A stretch of DNA of 64,000 bases from Saccharopolyspora erythraea NRRL 2338 (lineage in GTDB: Bacteria; Actinomycetota; Actinomycetes; Mycobacteriales; Pseudonocardiaceae), in the NCBI RefSeq assembly GCF_000062885.1, contig NC_009142.1:4701584-4765583 (forward strand). The letters are read 5' to 3'. This document shows positions 21,005-30,025 of the stretch, piece after piece. How positions within the stretch are numbered: the stretch's first letter is position 1; every line of letters begins with the position of its first letter. Under the pieces are notes generated by a model. That model was not told the origin of the DNA. It worked only from the letters and a program-made list of their open reading frames with translations, and did not search any database. Made by a program: the position numbers and the translations under genes.

Positions 21005-21982
21005 TCAGCGCGCGGGCTCGACGAGGAACGCCTGGTTCTCCGCTCCCGTGCAGGGCTCCACCACCGCCTCGGCTCCTTCGGTCGTGTCCGAAGCCGCGAT
21101 CCCGACGCACCCCTGACCCTGCACGCGGAGCGCGAACGCGCCGCGGCCCCAGACCTCGGCGGGCTGGAGGAGGAACGAGCTCGCCTTCTCGCAGGCGTCC
21201 CACGGCTCGAGGAGCCCGGCCGCGGGCCCGTCGGTCAGCGCCTTGAGGCAGCCCTTGCCGAACTCCGGGTGGTGCCACTGGATTCGGCGCAGGTCCCCGC
21301 CCACCGGCTCCAGCACCGTCGTCTGCGGCGCGACCTCCTCGCACGGCCGCTGCACCGCGACCAGCGACGCGTAGCGCCCGTCCCGGACGTGCCCGTCGGT
21401 GAGGCACAGCCGCGGAGCGGCGACCGGACGCAACCGGACCCGTTCACCTGTCGCCGGCCCGCCGACCGCGGCTCCGGTCGTCGCGGTGTTCTCGCCCGGT
21501 GCGTCCGGCGGCAGCAACATCCAGGCGGCGGTGGCGGCGGCCACGACGGCGACGGCCGCCCCGAGCGGGAGGACGGCGCGCGAGTACCTGCGCGGTGACG
21601 ACCGCCGGGGCTCGGCCCCAATCGGTTGGTCCGCTTCACCGGGTGCGGCGTCCGGGCCGGCAACCGGCTCCGCGCTCGCAACGGATTCGCCTGCGCTGTG
21701 GGACATCTCCCTCTCCGCGAGCACGTCGCGGGCGCGGAGCCAGGCCGGTACTTCGTCCCCGCGTCCGCACGCGTGCAGGAAGACCGCCAGCAGCTCCGGA
21801 CGCGGCAACCGCTTGCCGCCGAGCACACCGGCCAGCGTGCTGCGCGCCAGGACCTGGCCGCGCGCGGCGGCGCGCTCCTCCAACTGGCGGTAGGTCAGGT
21901 CCGAGCGCTGCTTGAGCCGGCGCAGCAACGCGATGAACTCGTCGGCGTCGCGCGCCTGGTGCGGGGAGATCTCGTGTTCCAC
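21005..21982 (-). CDS. XRE-type HTH membrane protein with ricin-like C-terminal domain
   Basis: A 325-residue protein read from GTG 21982 (GAGGA eight bases upstream); ATG 22018 is an alternative. Residues about 10-90 form the HTH seen in many actinomycete proteins, with FIALLRRLKQRSDLTYRQLE and LPRPELLAVFLHACG. A single membrane span (AVLPLGAAVAVVAAATAAWM) follows a charged linker, and the outside part resembles a beta-trefoil/ricin-like module with repeated Q-W and C pairs (CLTDGHV, QGCVGIAA, AENQAFLV). Such proteins may link an external ligand to cytoplasmic DNA or partner binding, but no function is established. No obvious partner gene adjoins it. Confidence 0.65.
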   Translation of the reverse strand: MEHEISPHQARDADEFIALLRRLKQRSDLTYRQLEERAAARGQVLARSTLAGVLGGKRLPRPELLAVFLHACGRGDEVPAWLRARDVLAEREMSHSAGESVASAEPVAGPDAAPGEADQPIGAEPRRSSPRRYSRAVLPLGAAVAVVAAATAAWMLLPPDAPGENTATTGAAVGGPATGERVRLRPVAAPRLCLTDGHVRDGRYASLVAVQRPCEEVAPQTTVLEPVGGDLRRIQWHHPEFGKGCLKALTDGPAAGLLEPWDACEKASSFLLQPAEVWGRGAFALRVQGQGCVGIAASDTTEGAEAVVEPCTGAENQAFLVEPAR

Positions 21983-22228
21983 GACCGATATCCTCGTCCG
22001 CCCGGCACGGCGCGACATCGGCCATTCGAGGAGTAGCGGACACCTCCGGCGATCCGGTCGCGCAGTCCCGGACAGGGCTGCGAGCAGGCCGGACAGATCC
22101 GGACAGTCCGGGACGTCCCACCGCTCTTGCCACTCTGCCCGCCGCGTCGGAAGACTTCCGGGGGCAGCAGCGGTGCGACGCGGTTGGCCGGAGCGAACTG
22201 GGGGTGTTCCGGCCAACCACGCTCATCC

Positions 22229-22429
22229 TCACTCCAGCACGGTGATCGCCCCGGCGGGGCACAGCTGCGCGGCCTCCCGGGCCGCGTCGTGCTCACCGGC
22301 GGGCGGCGCGGCGTCCAGCAGGAGCACCCGGCCGTCCCCGCCGTCCTGGTCGAACACATCGGGGGCGGTCAGAGCGCACATCCCCGCCCCGCAACAACGT
22401 TCGCGGTCCACCTCGACGCGCATCCTCAC
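22229..22429 (-). CDS. [3Fe-4S]-type ferredoxin, P450 partner
   Basis: A 66-residue ferredoxin. GTG 22429 overlaps the P450 stop (GTGA), giving the start MRMRVEV; ATG 22423 is also possible. The motif CCGAGMC and the distal CPAG supply the three cysteines of a [3Fe-4S] cluster as in actinomycete P450-linked ferredoxins of the Fd-1/SuaB type. It would pass electrons from a ferredoxin reductase encoded elsewhere to the adjacent P450. Translational coupling supports this pairing. Confidence 0.9.
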   Translation of the reverse strand: MRMRVEVDRERCCGAGMCALTAPDVFDQDGGDGRVLLLDAAPPAGEHDAAREAAQLCPAGAITVLE

Positions 22430-23643
22430 GCCCCGTCCCAGGTGACCGGCAGACCGTGCACGCCGTAGATGTTCATGTCGCCGCGCAGCGGAACCTCCTC
22501 CGGAGCGACCGCCAGGCGCAGGCCGGGGAACCGGTTGAACAGCGCGGGGAAAGCCACCCGCATCTCCACCCGGGCGAGCTGCTGACCGAGGCACTGGTGG
22601 ATGCCGTGACCGAAGGACAGGTGCCCGGCGGCGTGCCGGCGCAGGTCCAGCGCGTCGGGATCGGTGAACCTCCGGGGGTCGCGGTTGGCGGCCTGGATCG
22701 ACAACGTGACCGTCTCGCCCGCCCTGATCAGCGTGCCGTCGATCTCCACGTCCTCCAGTGCGGACCGCATGCCGGTGTGGGCGATGCTCAGGTACCGCAA
22801 CAGCTCCTCGACCGCCCGGTCCGCGTCGCCCTCGCGCAGCGCCGCGATCTGCTCCGGGTTCCGCAGGAGGGCGAAGGTGCCCAGCGCCAGTATGTTCGCC
22901 GTCGTGTCCAGCCCGGCGGCCAGCAGCAGCCCACCGATGCCTGCGAGCTCCTGGTCGGTGAGCTCGGTCGTGGTCAGGTCGCTGAGCAGGTCGTCGGTCG
23001 GCTTCGCGCGCTTGGCCGGCACCAGCTCCCGGACGAACTCCTGGATCTTGGCGAAGGCGTCGAACTGCTCCTCCGGCGTGAGGTCTCGATCTCCGGAAGC
23101 CGCCACCAGGCCCAGGAACTCCTCGAGCCTGTCGTACGGGACGCCGAGCAGCTCGCAGATCATCAGCGCCGGGATCGGCTGCGCGTAGGCCTCGACCAGA
23201 TCCACCGGCGGACCGAGCCGCTGCATCGCATCCAGGCGTTCCGCGGTGATCTGCTCGACCCGCTCGGTGAGCGCACGCATCCGCCGCACCGTGAACTTGC
23301 CCGTCAGCAGCTTGCGGTAGCGGGTGTGCTCCGGCGGGTCGATCCCGGTGATGTCCCCGACCTGAGCCGGCGGGATCTGCGCGGGGAGGCCCGGCATGGC
23401 GACCGGGAAGTGCATCAGCTCGTAGCGCGAGCTGAAACGCCGGTCGGCCAGAACCGCGCGGACGACCGCGTGGCCGGTCGCCAGCCAGCCCACGTGCCCG
23501 TCGCCGTAGACCAGCCTGGTGAGCGGGCGCTGCCCGCGGATCTCCGCCAGACCCTCCGGCGGGTCGAAGGGACAACCCGAGGGCCGGTCCCTGGGCAGCG
23601 ACTCCAGTACGTCGTCGGCGTTGTGCGGCGCATGCTTCTGCAT
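22426..23643 (-). CDS. cytochrome P450 monooxygenase
   Basis: A 405-residue bacterial class I P450 with ATG 23643 behind a good GGAGGAAAAA site. Landmarks are the I-helix oxygen-binding AGLDTT (243-248), the K-helix ExxR as ELLR (280-283) and the heme loop [10 protein letters not shown] with thiolate C351. Length and motifs fit the CYP105/CYP107 range that oxidises secondary metabolites and xenobiotics; the substrate is unknown. The ferredoxin gene overlaps its stop. Directly upstream lies a truncated transporter remnant, so the original operon promoter may be gone. Confidence 0.93.
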   Translation of the reverse strand: MQKHAPHNADDVLESLPRDRPSGCPFDPPEGLAEIRGQRPLTRLVYGDGHVGWLATGHAVVRAVLADRRFSSRYELMHFPVAMPGLPAQIPPAQVGDITGIDPPEHTRYRKLLTGKFTVRRMRALTERVEQITAERLDAMQRLGPPVDLVEAYAQPIPALMICELLGVPYDRLEEFLGLVAASGDRDLTPEEQFDAFAKIQEFVRELVPAKRAKPTDDLLSDLTTTELTDQELAGIGGLLLAAGLDTTANILALGTFALLRNPEQIAALREGDADRAVEELLRYLSIAHTGMRSALEDVEIDGTLIRAGETVTLSIQAANRDPRRFTDPDALDLRRHAAGHLSFGHGIHQCLGQQLARVEMRVAFPALFNRFPGLRLAVAPEEVPLRGDMNIYGVHGLPVTWDGA

Positions 23644-23677
23644 TTTTTCCTCCAGTGGTGGGTGGAACCGGTCGCGG

Positions 23678-23871
23678 TCAGACCCGCGCCGGCGTCCGGC
23701 CGTTCTCCGGCTGCGGCTCCGGGCGGCGGATGAAGAGGGCGATCAGGCCGGCGACGACGGCGACCCCTGCGGCGACGGCGAACACCACGTGCATCCCGTC
23801 GACGAACGTGTGGTGCGCCGCCGTGGTGACGGTCCGCACGAGCTCGTCCACCTGCTCCGCGGGCATCCCCG
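23678..23871 (-). pseudogene. C-terminal remnant of an MFS (DHA2-type) drug transporter
   Basis: About 62 residues on the minus strand match the end of a 14-span MFS drug transporter: an extracellular stretch THHTFVDGMHVVF-like, one membrane span ([18 protein letters not shown]) and the cytoplasmic tail [10 protein letters not shown]. All earlier spans are missing. The frame breaks off near 23871, exactly where the TetR remnant begins on the other strand. The tail ends 35 bases before the P450 start and on the same strand, so it once preceded the P450 gene in an operon. Confidence 0.75.
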
Positions 23872-24171
23872 CGCGCGCTGTTCACGTTCGTCCTGGGGAC
23901 CGCGCTCAACGACTCGACCGAGGTCGCGATGAAGGCGCAGATCCGCCGGGAGGGCGGCGACGAGCAGGAGCGGCTGGAGGAGTCCTCGGCCTGGGCCAAC
24001 GGGATCGCGGCGCAGTACCCGCGCCTTCGGGCCCGCATCGCCGAACTCGGCGCCGGCGACCAGGAGGAGCTGAAGGCGGAGAGCTTCGAGTTCGGGGTGC
24101 AGACGATCCTCAACGGCCTCGAAGCCCGGCTCGCCGCCACCGCGAACGCTTCGGCGGTGCAGACCCGCTGA
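23872..24171 (+). pseudogene. C-terminal remnant of a TetR-family regulator
   Basis: About 99 residues on the plus strand read as the ligand-binding C-terminal domain of a TetR/AcrR regulator (LFTFVLGTALNDSTEVAMKA, then FEFGVQTILNGLEARLAAT). There is no HTH and no start codon at the proper place; ATG 23929 is internal. The MFS remnant abuts it back-to-back. One deletion within a divergent tetR-MFS pair would remove both N-termini and the shared promoter and leave precisely this arrangement. Confidence 0.75.
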
Positions 24172-24668
24172 CCGGGATCCACCGGGGACCGACCGGACAT
24201 CGAGCGCCGCGTCCAACCCGGCAAGCACGCCCCAAGTGCCGAGCGCCACCGACGCGGCGCAGTACGCCACACATCCACGGACTCGCCGCGCTGACCCGCG
24301 CCGCCATCACCGTGGCGCCGTGCGCGCCACCCCACGCGCCCCCGCCAAGCCGCACAGCAACGAGGGCACGCCTTCGGCCACAGTGGACCTCTCACCCGTA
24401 TGAGTGATGAGCGGAGTCTCGCGCCTACTCGCCGTGTTCGGACTCACGCCGGTCGAGCTGGACATGCCCGCGCCGAGTCCTGAAACTGGATACAGGACAG
24501 CCGATGAGGGCGAGAACCGAAATCGTCTGTCCAATTTCACGGTCTGAACTGGATCGATTCAGTACCGCTGAGTGACCCTCCGGCGCGAGGGGAGCTCCAC
24601 CCCGTCTCGACTGCGGCGACCAGGACCCCGACGTCGCCACCCCGACTCCGCTTCTCGAGAGGAGAACT
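24172..24668. other. 497-bp region without a supportable gene
   Basis: No complete gene is seen. A minus-strand stretch around 24180-24270 could be read as a short hydrophobic remnant but has no matching context. The right end holds the promoter region of the MFS gene at 24669, whose ribosome site is GAGAGGAGAACT. Confidence 0.4.
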
Positions 24669-25904
24669 GTGCCCTTCGCGCTGCTCGCGCTTGCCCTCGG
24701 CGCATTCGGCATCGGTACGACCGAGTTCGTCATGATGGGCGTGCTGCCGCAGGCGGCCGCCGATCTCGGCGTCTCCATCCCCACCGCCGGCCACCTGATC
24801 ACCGGCTACGCGCTCGGCGTGGTGATCGGTGCGCCGACCCTGGCCGTCCTCGGTGCCCGGCTGCCCCGCAAGGCCATGCTCGTCTCGACGATGAGCCTGT
24901 TCACCGTCGGGAACCTGCTCTTCGCGCTCTCCCCCAGCGCCGAGATCGGCATGGCGTTCCGCTTCCTCGTCGGACTGCCGCACGGCGCCTTCTTCGGCAT
25001 CGGCGCGGTGGTGGCCACCAGCCTCGCCGGCGAGGGCAACCGCGCCAAGGCGGTCTCGATGATGTTCATGGGCCTCACGCTGGCCAACGTCGTCGGCGTC
25101 CCGCTTGGCACGCTGCTCGGCCAGCAGTTCGGCTGGCGGGCCACCTTCGTCGTGGTCGCCGCGGTCGGCCTGGTCGCCGTCGCCGCCATCGCCCGCCTCG
25201 TCCCCGACCAGGGGCGCCCCGACCCCCAGCAGGCCTCGGTGCGCGGCCAGCTCGCCGCCTTCCGCAGCCCGCAGGTGTGGCTGGCGCTGGCGATCGTCAC
25301 CTTCGGCCTCGGCGGGACCTTCGCCTGCCTGAGCTACCTGACCCCGATCCTCACCGACGTCTCCGGCTACTCCCCGACCGGCGTGACGCTGCTGCTGGTG
25401 CTGGCCGGGCTCGGCATGACGCTGGGCAACTACCTGGGCGGCCGCATCGCCGACAAGGCCCTGATGCCCGGTCTCTACGCGGCGCTCGTCGGCATCGCCG
25501 CGGTGCTCGGCACCTTCGCGATCACCTCGTCGGACAAGGTGGCAGCCGCGGTGACGGTCTTCCTGATCGGCGTGGGCGGCTTCATGGTCGCGCCGATCAT
25601 GCAGACCATGGTCATGTCCAAGGCCGGCGGTTCGCCGGTGCTGGTGTCGGCCGCCGTGCAGTCGGCGTTCAACATCGCCAACTCGATCGGCGCCTACGCG
25701 GGCGGCCTGGTGATCGCCCACGGACTCGGCCTGCTGGCCCCGAACCTGGTCGGGTCGGTGCTGTCCATGCTCGGCCTCGCGCTGGCCGTCGTCTCCGGCG
25801 GCCTGGAGCGAAGCACCCGGCGCAGGACCGCCGCCCGGGAGGTCCCCGCACGCGACATCCCGGTGGTCGAGCCCAGGACCGAGCCCGCCCTGGTCCCGGC
25901 CTGA
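24669..25904 (+). CDS. MFS transporter, DHA1 family (drug/sugar efflux type)
   Basis: A 411-residue, twelve-span major facilitator starting at GTG 24669 behind GAGAGGAG. The N-terminal FGIGTTEFVMMGVLPQAA is the hallmark of the AraJ/CmlA/YdhP group of DHA1 efflux pumps, which use the proton gradient to export drugs or arabinose-like sugars. The antiporter motif region GAPTLAVLGARLPRKAML lies between spans 2 and 3. The C-terminal tail RSTRRRTAAREVP is basic and cytoplasmic. It is transcribed alone and ends at a strong terminator. The substrate cannot be inferred. Confidence 0.88.
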   Translation: MPFALLALALGAFGIGTTEFVMMGVLPQAAADLGVSIPTAGHLITGYALGVVIGAPTLAVLGARLPRKAMLVSTMSLFTVGNLLFALSPSAEIGMAFRFLVGLPHGAFFGIGAVVATSLAGEGNRAKAVSMMFMGLTLANVVGVPLGTLLGQQFGWRATFVVVAAVGLVAVAAIARLVPDQGRPDPQQASVRGQLAAFRSPQVWLALAIVTFGLGGTFACLSYLTPILTDVSGYSPTGVTLLLVLAGLGMTLGNYLGGRIADKALMPGLYAALVGIAAVLGTFAITSSDKVAAAVTVFLIGVGGFMVAPIMQTMVMSKAGGSPVLVSAAVQSAFNIANSIGAYAGGLVIAHGLGLLAPNLVGSVLSMLGLALAVVSGGLERSTRRRTAAREVPARDIPVVEPRTEPALVPA

Positions 25905-25929
25905 TCGACTGCCCCCGCGGCATCCCACG

Positions 25930-25972
25930 AACGGCTCGACGCCGGCACGACCGCCGGCGTCGAGCCGTTTTC
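25930..25972 (+). terminator. rho-independent-type terminator after the MFS gene
   Basis: AACGGCTCGACGCCGGC (25930-25946) and its exact complement (25953-25969) form a 17-bp stem with a 6-base loop followed by TTT. It begins 25 bases after the MFS stop and can also serve the convergent gene ending at 26005. Confidence 0.9.
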
Positions 25973-26004
25973 CATGTCCACCCGGGACAAACGGCGACAT
26001 GGGC

Positions 26005-27282
26005 CTATCTGCGCGCTGCGCGCACGCCGAGCCCAGCGGAAGGCGCCCGCGCTTCCGGCCCTCGCGCCGGACCGCGGACCTCACCGATCCGGGCGATCGC
26101 CAGCCCTTGGCCCGCGGCGGCGAGGAGCATGAGCGCGATGGCCGCCGAGTAGCCGCCGGTCGCGTCGATCAGCAGGCCCATGAGCAGCGGTCCGAGACCG
26201 GCGGCCAGGTAGCCGGCTCCGAGGGCGAACCCGCTGACGGCCGCACTCGTCCCGGCGTCCGGAGTCCGCCAGGCGATGACCGCGAGCCCCAGCGGGAACC
26301 CAGCGCCTCCGGCCGCGCCGAGCAGCACCACCCACGGCCACGGGCCGACCACCGGCGGGACCGGCAGGAGCAGCGCTCCGACGGTTCCGGTCACCGCGCA
26401 GGCCAGCATCAGCGTCGACCAGAACCGCCACCGCCTGCGGCGCTCCGCCAGCGCGGGGACGAGCAGCCCAGCCGGGATGTGGGCCAGGCTCCACGCCGCG
26501 AGCAGGAGTCCGGCGTGCTGCGCCCCGATGCCGTGGGAGGCGTAGTAGGCGGGCAGCCACGTCGACCAGCCGTAGACGAGCAACGACGTACCGCCCTGGT
26601 AGCAGGCCGCCCAGCGACGCAACCGCCCGCACGACGGTCGAGCACCCGATGGCCGCCCGGTGCGGGTGGGAGTCATCCGGCGGACGAGCACCGTCCACAT
26701 CACGACGGCGAGCAGCGCGGGCACGGCCCAGGCGGCCAGGGAGAGCGACCAGCCGCCGAGGACCCGCGCGACCGGCACCGCGGCGGCACTGGCCACCGTC
26801 GAGCCGAGCATCATGGCCACCACGTAGCCGCCGGTCACCGCGCCGACCCTGCCGGGCAACCGGTCCTTGACCACACCGGCGAGCAGCACACCGGCCACCC
26901 CGAGGCCGAGCCCGACCAGGACGCTGCCCGCGGTCAGCGAGGCCAGCGAGGGCACACCCCTGACCAGGCCACCCGCCGCGACCAGGGCCACCGCGGCGCC
27001 GAGCGCCCGCTCCCGGCCGAAGCGCGCCCCGATCGCCGAGCCCGCGAAGGATCCGGCCGCCATCATCAGCACCACCGCGGACTGCACGAGACCGGTCAAA
27101 CCCGCCGGAGCCGCGAGATCCCTTCCCACCATCCCCAGCAGCGGCGGATAACCCGCCAGCGGCGACCGGAGGTTGACAGCCAGCAGGAGCAGACCGGCCA
27201 GCACGACCAGCGGATGCGCGCCCGGGACGGCACGTGGGTCCGGATCGCTCGTGGGCATGGATCTGCCCGGCAGGAACGTGCT
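26005..27282 (-). CDS. MFS transporter, CynX/NimT family
   Basis: A protein of about 425 residues with twelve predicted spans. The early AVNLRSPLAGYPPLLG corresponds to the conserved NLRP-x-SxGPLL stretch of the CynX (cyanate) and NimT (2-nitroimidazole) group. ATG 27282 (MSTFLPGRS) is chosen, but 27303 and 27258 are possible because no start has a clear ribosome site. It is divergent from the CGNR zinc-finger gene at 27357 across a very short intergenic region, an arrangement often seen for regulator-efflux pairs. The C-terminus is basic. The substrate is unknown. Confidence 0.85.
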   Translation of the reverse strand, partial: STFLPGRSMPTSDPDPRAVPGAHPLVVLAGLLLLAVNLRSPLAGYPPLLGMVGRDLAAPAGLTGLVQSAVVLMMAAGSFAGSAIGARFGRERALGAAVALVAAGGLVRGVPSLASLTAGSVLVGLGLGVAGVLLAGVVKDRLPGRVGAVTGGYVVAMMLGSTVASAAAVPVARVLGGWSLSLAAWAVPALLAVVMWTVLVRRMTPTRTGRPSGARPSCGRLRRWAACYQGGTSLLVYGWSTWLPAYYASHGIGAQHAGLLLAAWSLAHIPAGLLVPALAERRRRWRFWSTLMLACAVTGTVGALLLPVPPVVGPWPWVVLLGAAGGAGFPLGLAVIAWRTPDAGTSAAVSGFALGAGYLAAGLGPLLMGLLIDATGGYSAAIALMLLAAAGQGLAIARIGEVRGPARGPEARAPSAGLGVRAARR

Positions 27283-27356
27283 CATGAGAAACACCCGCAG
27301 CATCGACAGGGGTATAATTCGTTATGACGGTTACCGTAGCCCGCTGGAGGTAAGAG
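27283..27356. promoter_or_regulatory. short divergent promoter between CynX-type transporter and CGNR regulator
   Basis: TATAAT at 27313-27318 is a perfect -10 hexamer in an otherwise GC-rich context, followed by the A/T-rich TTCGTTATGACGGTTACCGTA and the ribosome site GGAGG before GTG 27357. A matching -35 is not obvious. The whole divergent control region is under 80 bases, so a regulator bound here would affect both genes. Confidence 0.55.
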
Positions 27357-27974
27357 GTGCAAGTACTCTTAGACGATTACGTCCGGGCTGCGGGCATCGC
27401 GACCGCGCTGGTCAACACAGCACCGGAAGTGGCCGTGAGCACCGGCGACCTGCTCGCCGGCCCGGACTCGCTGGCCCGCTTCCTCACCGAGCACGGCATC
27501 CGCCCGGACGCGCTGGCCGACGGCCGGTCGCCCACCGCCGACGACGTCGCGGAAGTCCACGAGGTGCGCGCAGCTCTGCGCGAGGCCATCGAGGCACCCG
27601 ACGCCGCCACGATGACCGGCCTGGTCGAGTCCCTCGTGCGAGACGTCGCCCACGGACCGGGGCTGCGCCAGGACACCGACGGGCGCTGGCAGTGGAGCCT
27701 CGGCTCACGGCCTGGCGCACGAGTCGCCGAGGAAGTCGCGCTGGTCGCAGGCGTCGGCCTGCTCTCGACGCTGCGCGTGCTCGGCCACGACCGCTTCCGC
27801 GGTTGCGGCAGCCCCACCTGCAACGGCGTCTTCGTCGACACCAGCCGCGGCGGCCGGCGCCGCTACTGCGAGCCGGAGATCTGCGGCAACCGCCTCAACG
27901 TCGCGAAGCACCGGGCCCGCGCACGTGCCGCCCGGGAAGCCGCCCAGCAGCGGGAACGCTCGCCCCGACGCTGA
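27357..27974 (+). CDS. CGNR zinc-finger (ABATE domain) regulator
   Basis: A 205-residue protein with GTG 27357 behind CTGGAGG. Residues 1-140 fit the ABATE domain, and residues about 150-190 form the C-terminal treble-clef zinc finger: CGSPTCNGVFVDTSRGG, then YCEPEICGNRLNVAKHRAR, with four cysteines and the CGNR signature. Actinobacterial members are stress-linked DNA-binding regulators often encoded beside transporters. Divergence from the CynX-type transporter suggests it controls that gene and itself. The finger motif is canonical. Confidence 0.9.
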   Translation: MQVLLDDYVRAAGIATALVNTAPEVAVSTGDLLAGPDSLARFLTEHGIRPDALADGRSPTADDVAEVHEVRAALREAIEAPDAATMTGLVESLVRDVAHGPGLRQDTDGRWQWSLGSRPGARVAEEVALVAGVGLLSTLRVLGHDRFRGCGSPTCNGVFVDTSRGGRRRYCEPEICGNRLNVAKHRARARAAREAAQQRERSPRR

Positions 27975-27976
27975 GT

Positions 27977-27995
27977 CGCGGGCACCCCGCCCGCG
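27977..27995. terminator. short hairpin between convergent genes
   Basis: CGCGGGC (27977-27983) and GCCCGCG (27989-27995) form a 7-bp stem with a 5-base loop, between the stop of the CGNR gene and the end of the DUF1990 gene at 28010. There is no U-tract, so this is only a modest candidate. Confidence 0.4.
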
Positions 27996-28009
27996 GACGT
28001 GGCCCGACT

Positions 28010-28714
28010 TCACGAGGTGACGGCGCTGGTGCGGGTGCGTATGCGCACGCCGTCGTCCGCGCGACCCCGGGCGACCGAGGCGGCGTGCAGGCAGAACCGC
28101 ACCCACATGTTGAGCTGCATCTCCTTGGCCAGCCGAGCCCTGGAGTAGAGCAGGTGGACCAGCATGCTGCTCGGCCGCGCCCAGGCTTCGATCTCGAAGC
28201 GCAGCCCGTCGCCTTCCGGCCTCGCGCGGAACTCGATCTGGCCGGCCTCCAGGTGCCCCCGCAGCGTCAGCAGGTGGAACGAGGTCGGCCGGCAGGCGAC
28301 CACCCGGACCGGCGCGTTCCAGGGGCCGGGCATGCGGACCACGAGCTCGTCGCCGAGGCCCAACGCCTCACCCTCGCCGCGAGTCCGGTGCACCCTCGCC
28401 ACCTCGCGCGGAAGTGCCTGGTTCATGTCGGCCATCACCGCGGCCATGAGTCCGGCCGCGTCCAGCTCGTTGTCCACGATCCGCACGCTGAACGTCCGGT
28501 GGTACAGCGGTCCCGTGCCGTCGGCGAGCATCTGGCAGTTCTCGTCGACCAGCTCAGCGGGCAGCTCGGGCGGCAGGTCCGAGGCATCGCCGGCCTCCTC
28601 GGACCGGTGCAGCGGCGTGATCTGCCAGAGGTAGCGCCACGACACCAGCGCCATGCCGAAGAGCCACTGCGCCAGCACGAGCGGTCGGCGCGTCGCGGGA
28701 GTCTCGTAAGCCAC
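28010..28714 (-). CDS. DUF1990-like protein
   Basis: A 234-residue protein from GTG 28714 with AAAGGAA upstream. The C-terminal half shows the DUF1990/UPF0548 pattern: LGDELVVRMPGPWNAPVRVV, then FHLLTLRGHLEAGQIEF and a final cluster around SRARLAKEMQLNMW, although more diverged than its neighbour at 29020. The N-terminal part contains a hydrophobic segment (LVLAQWLFGMALVSWRYLW) that may attach it to the membrane. DUF1990 has no known biochemical activity. The two DUF1990-type genes are divergently arranged around a small membrane protein and may form one functional set. Confidence 0.6.
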   Translation of the reverse strand: MAYETPATRRPLVLAQWLFGMALVSWRYLWQITPLHRSEEAGDASDLPPELPAELVDENCQMLADGTGPLYHRTFSVRIVDNELDAAGLMAAVMADMNQALPREVARVHRTRGEGEALGLGDELVVRMPGPWNAPVRVVACRPTSFHLLTLRGHLEAGQIEFRARPEGDGLRFEIEAWARPSSMLVHLLYSRARLAKEMQLNMWVRFCLHAASVARGRADDGVRIRTRTSAVTS

Positions 28715-28800
28715 GTCGGCGTTCCTTTCGCGCGGGAGCCCCGGAACGGGGATGCTCGTGGCATGCCCCGGCACGCGCTGGACGACACAGGGAGGCCCCA

Positions 28801-29012
28801 TGCTCGTTCGGGTGATGCACCGCGTCGGGCTCCGCAGCACCCACTTCCACGTCCTGTCGCTGATGTCGGTCGTGCTCTGCCTGGGCCTGTGGATCCGCGC
28901 GAAGACCGTCGACCAGAGCATGCGCGGCAACGCCGAGCGCCGCGCGCTGTTCACCGGGTTGTGGCCCCCGACCCTGTGGCTGATCGGTGACTCGCTGCGC
29001 GAGCTCGAATGA
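28801..29012 (+). CDS. small hypothetical membrane protein
   Basis: A 70-residue protein, ATG 28801 with AGGGAGG seven bases upstream. It has a hydrophobic segment (FHVLSLMSVVLCLGLWI) flanked by basic residues and a second amphipathic stretch (FTGLWPPTLWLIGDSL) near the C-terminus. I do not recognise a family. It ends eight bases before the DUF1990 gene at 29020 and is probably co-transcribed with it. A short membrane protein paired with DUF1990 would fit a membrane-associated function, but this is inference only. Confidence 0.65.
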
Positions 29013-29019
29013 GGGCCTG

Positions 29020-29742
29020 ATGCGCTCCCGGCTGCTGGGCGGGGTCGACTACGCCTCGGCGTTGCGCGGACTGCGGCACCGCCGGGTCAACTTCAGCGCC
29101 GACGAGGTGTCCGCGCCGGCCTGGCACTTCGACACGCACCGCCACCACATCGCCCTCGAACATCCGGGCCCTCCCGCACCCGGCGGTGCCTGGGAGAGCG
29201 CCCGCGAACTCATCCGGGACTACGAGTTCTCCCCTCCGGAGATCGTCCGCGCCGTCTACGACCGCCGCTCGCCCCTGCTCGGTCGCGACATGCTGCTCGA
29301 GGGCCGCTTCCACGGGGCGCGCTTCCACATGGGCGTCCGGGTCACCGCCGTGACCGACGAGGTCCGCGGGAACTCGCAACGCGTGTGGGGCTGGTCGTAC
29401 GAGACGCTCGAGGGCCACCTGGAACGCGGCAGGTTGAGCTACGAGGTGGTCAAGAACCTGCGGACGGGCGTGGTGTGGTTCGTCATCAGGGGTTTCTCGC
29501 GGGTTTCGCCGGACGTCGGGCCGCTGCTCCGGCTGGGCTGGCGGCTGTTCGGCCGCCGCACGCAGCTGCGCTTCTACGCCCGGTGCGGCGCACGTCTGCG
29601 CGGACTCGTGCGGTTGCGCATGGCGGGGGTGGCCATCACCCCGAACACGTTCGGCGAGAGCCGGCTGGTCCTGGTGCCCTCGGGGACACGCCCCGGCATG
29701 GGCGACCGGTTGGGCCTGCGGTGGCACCACCCCAGCACGTGA
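29020..29742 (+). CDS. DUF1990 (UPF0548) family protein
   Basis: A 240-residue protein, ATG 29020 preceded by GAGGGC. It shows the full DUF1990 pattern: YEFSPPEIVRAVYDRRSPLL, GRDMLLEGRFHGARFHMG, WGWSYETLEGHLERG, and the C-terminal RLGWRLFGRRTQLRFYARC. It is soluble, with no signal peptide. The family is widespread in bacteria and plants without a known role. It follows the 70-residue membrane protein and faces the more diverged DUF1990 gene at 28010. Confidence 0.85.
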   Translation: MRSRLLGGVDYASALRGLRHRRVNFSADEVSAPAWHFDTHRHHIALEHPGPPAPGGAWESARELIRDYEFSPPEIVRAVYDRRSPLLGRDMLLEGRFHGARFHMGVRVTAVTDEVRGNSQRVWGWSYETLEGHLERGRLSYEVVKNLRTGVVWFVIRGFSRVSPDVGPLLRLGWRLFGRRTQLRFYARCGARLRGLVRLRMAGVAITPNTFGESRLVLVPSGTRPGMGDRLGLRWHHPST

Positions 29743-30025
29743 TCCGCGCAGCGGACGGCTCCTGGGCACTCAGCCGTCACGTCGCCCGGAATCGGTCTCG
29801 TCGTCGTGCCGGAGCGGCTGATCACGGCGGGAGCACTCCGAAACCACCTCTATCGCACGGGCGACGAGCCACTCGACGCCTCTGTCCTCTTCGGACCGCG
29901 GTTGCACCGGCTGCTCTGCACTGCGAGGGGAGTGAGCGGGCGGAACGCAGGTCCGTCCATCATGGACCTCCGCGGCCGACGGCCTGCGATCCGCCCGCTC
30001 TTCCCGCACGGTCGAACCTCGCAAC

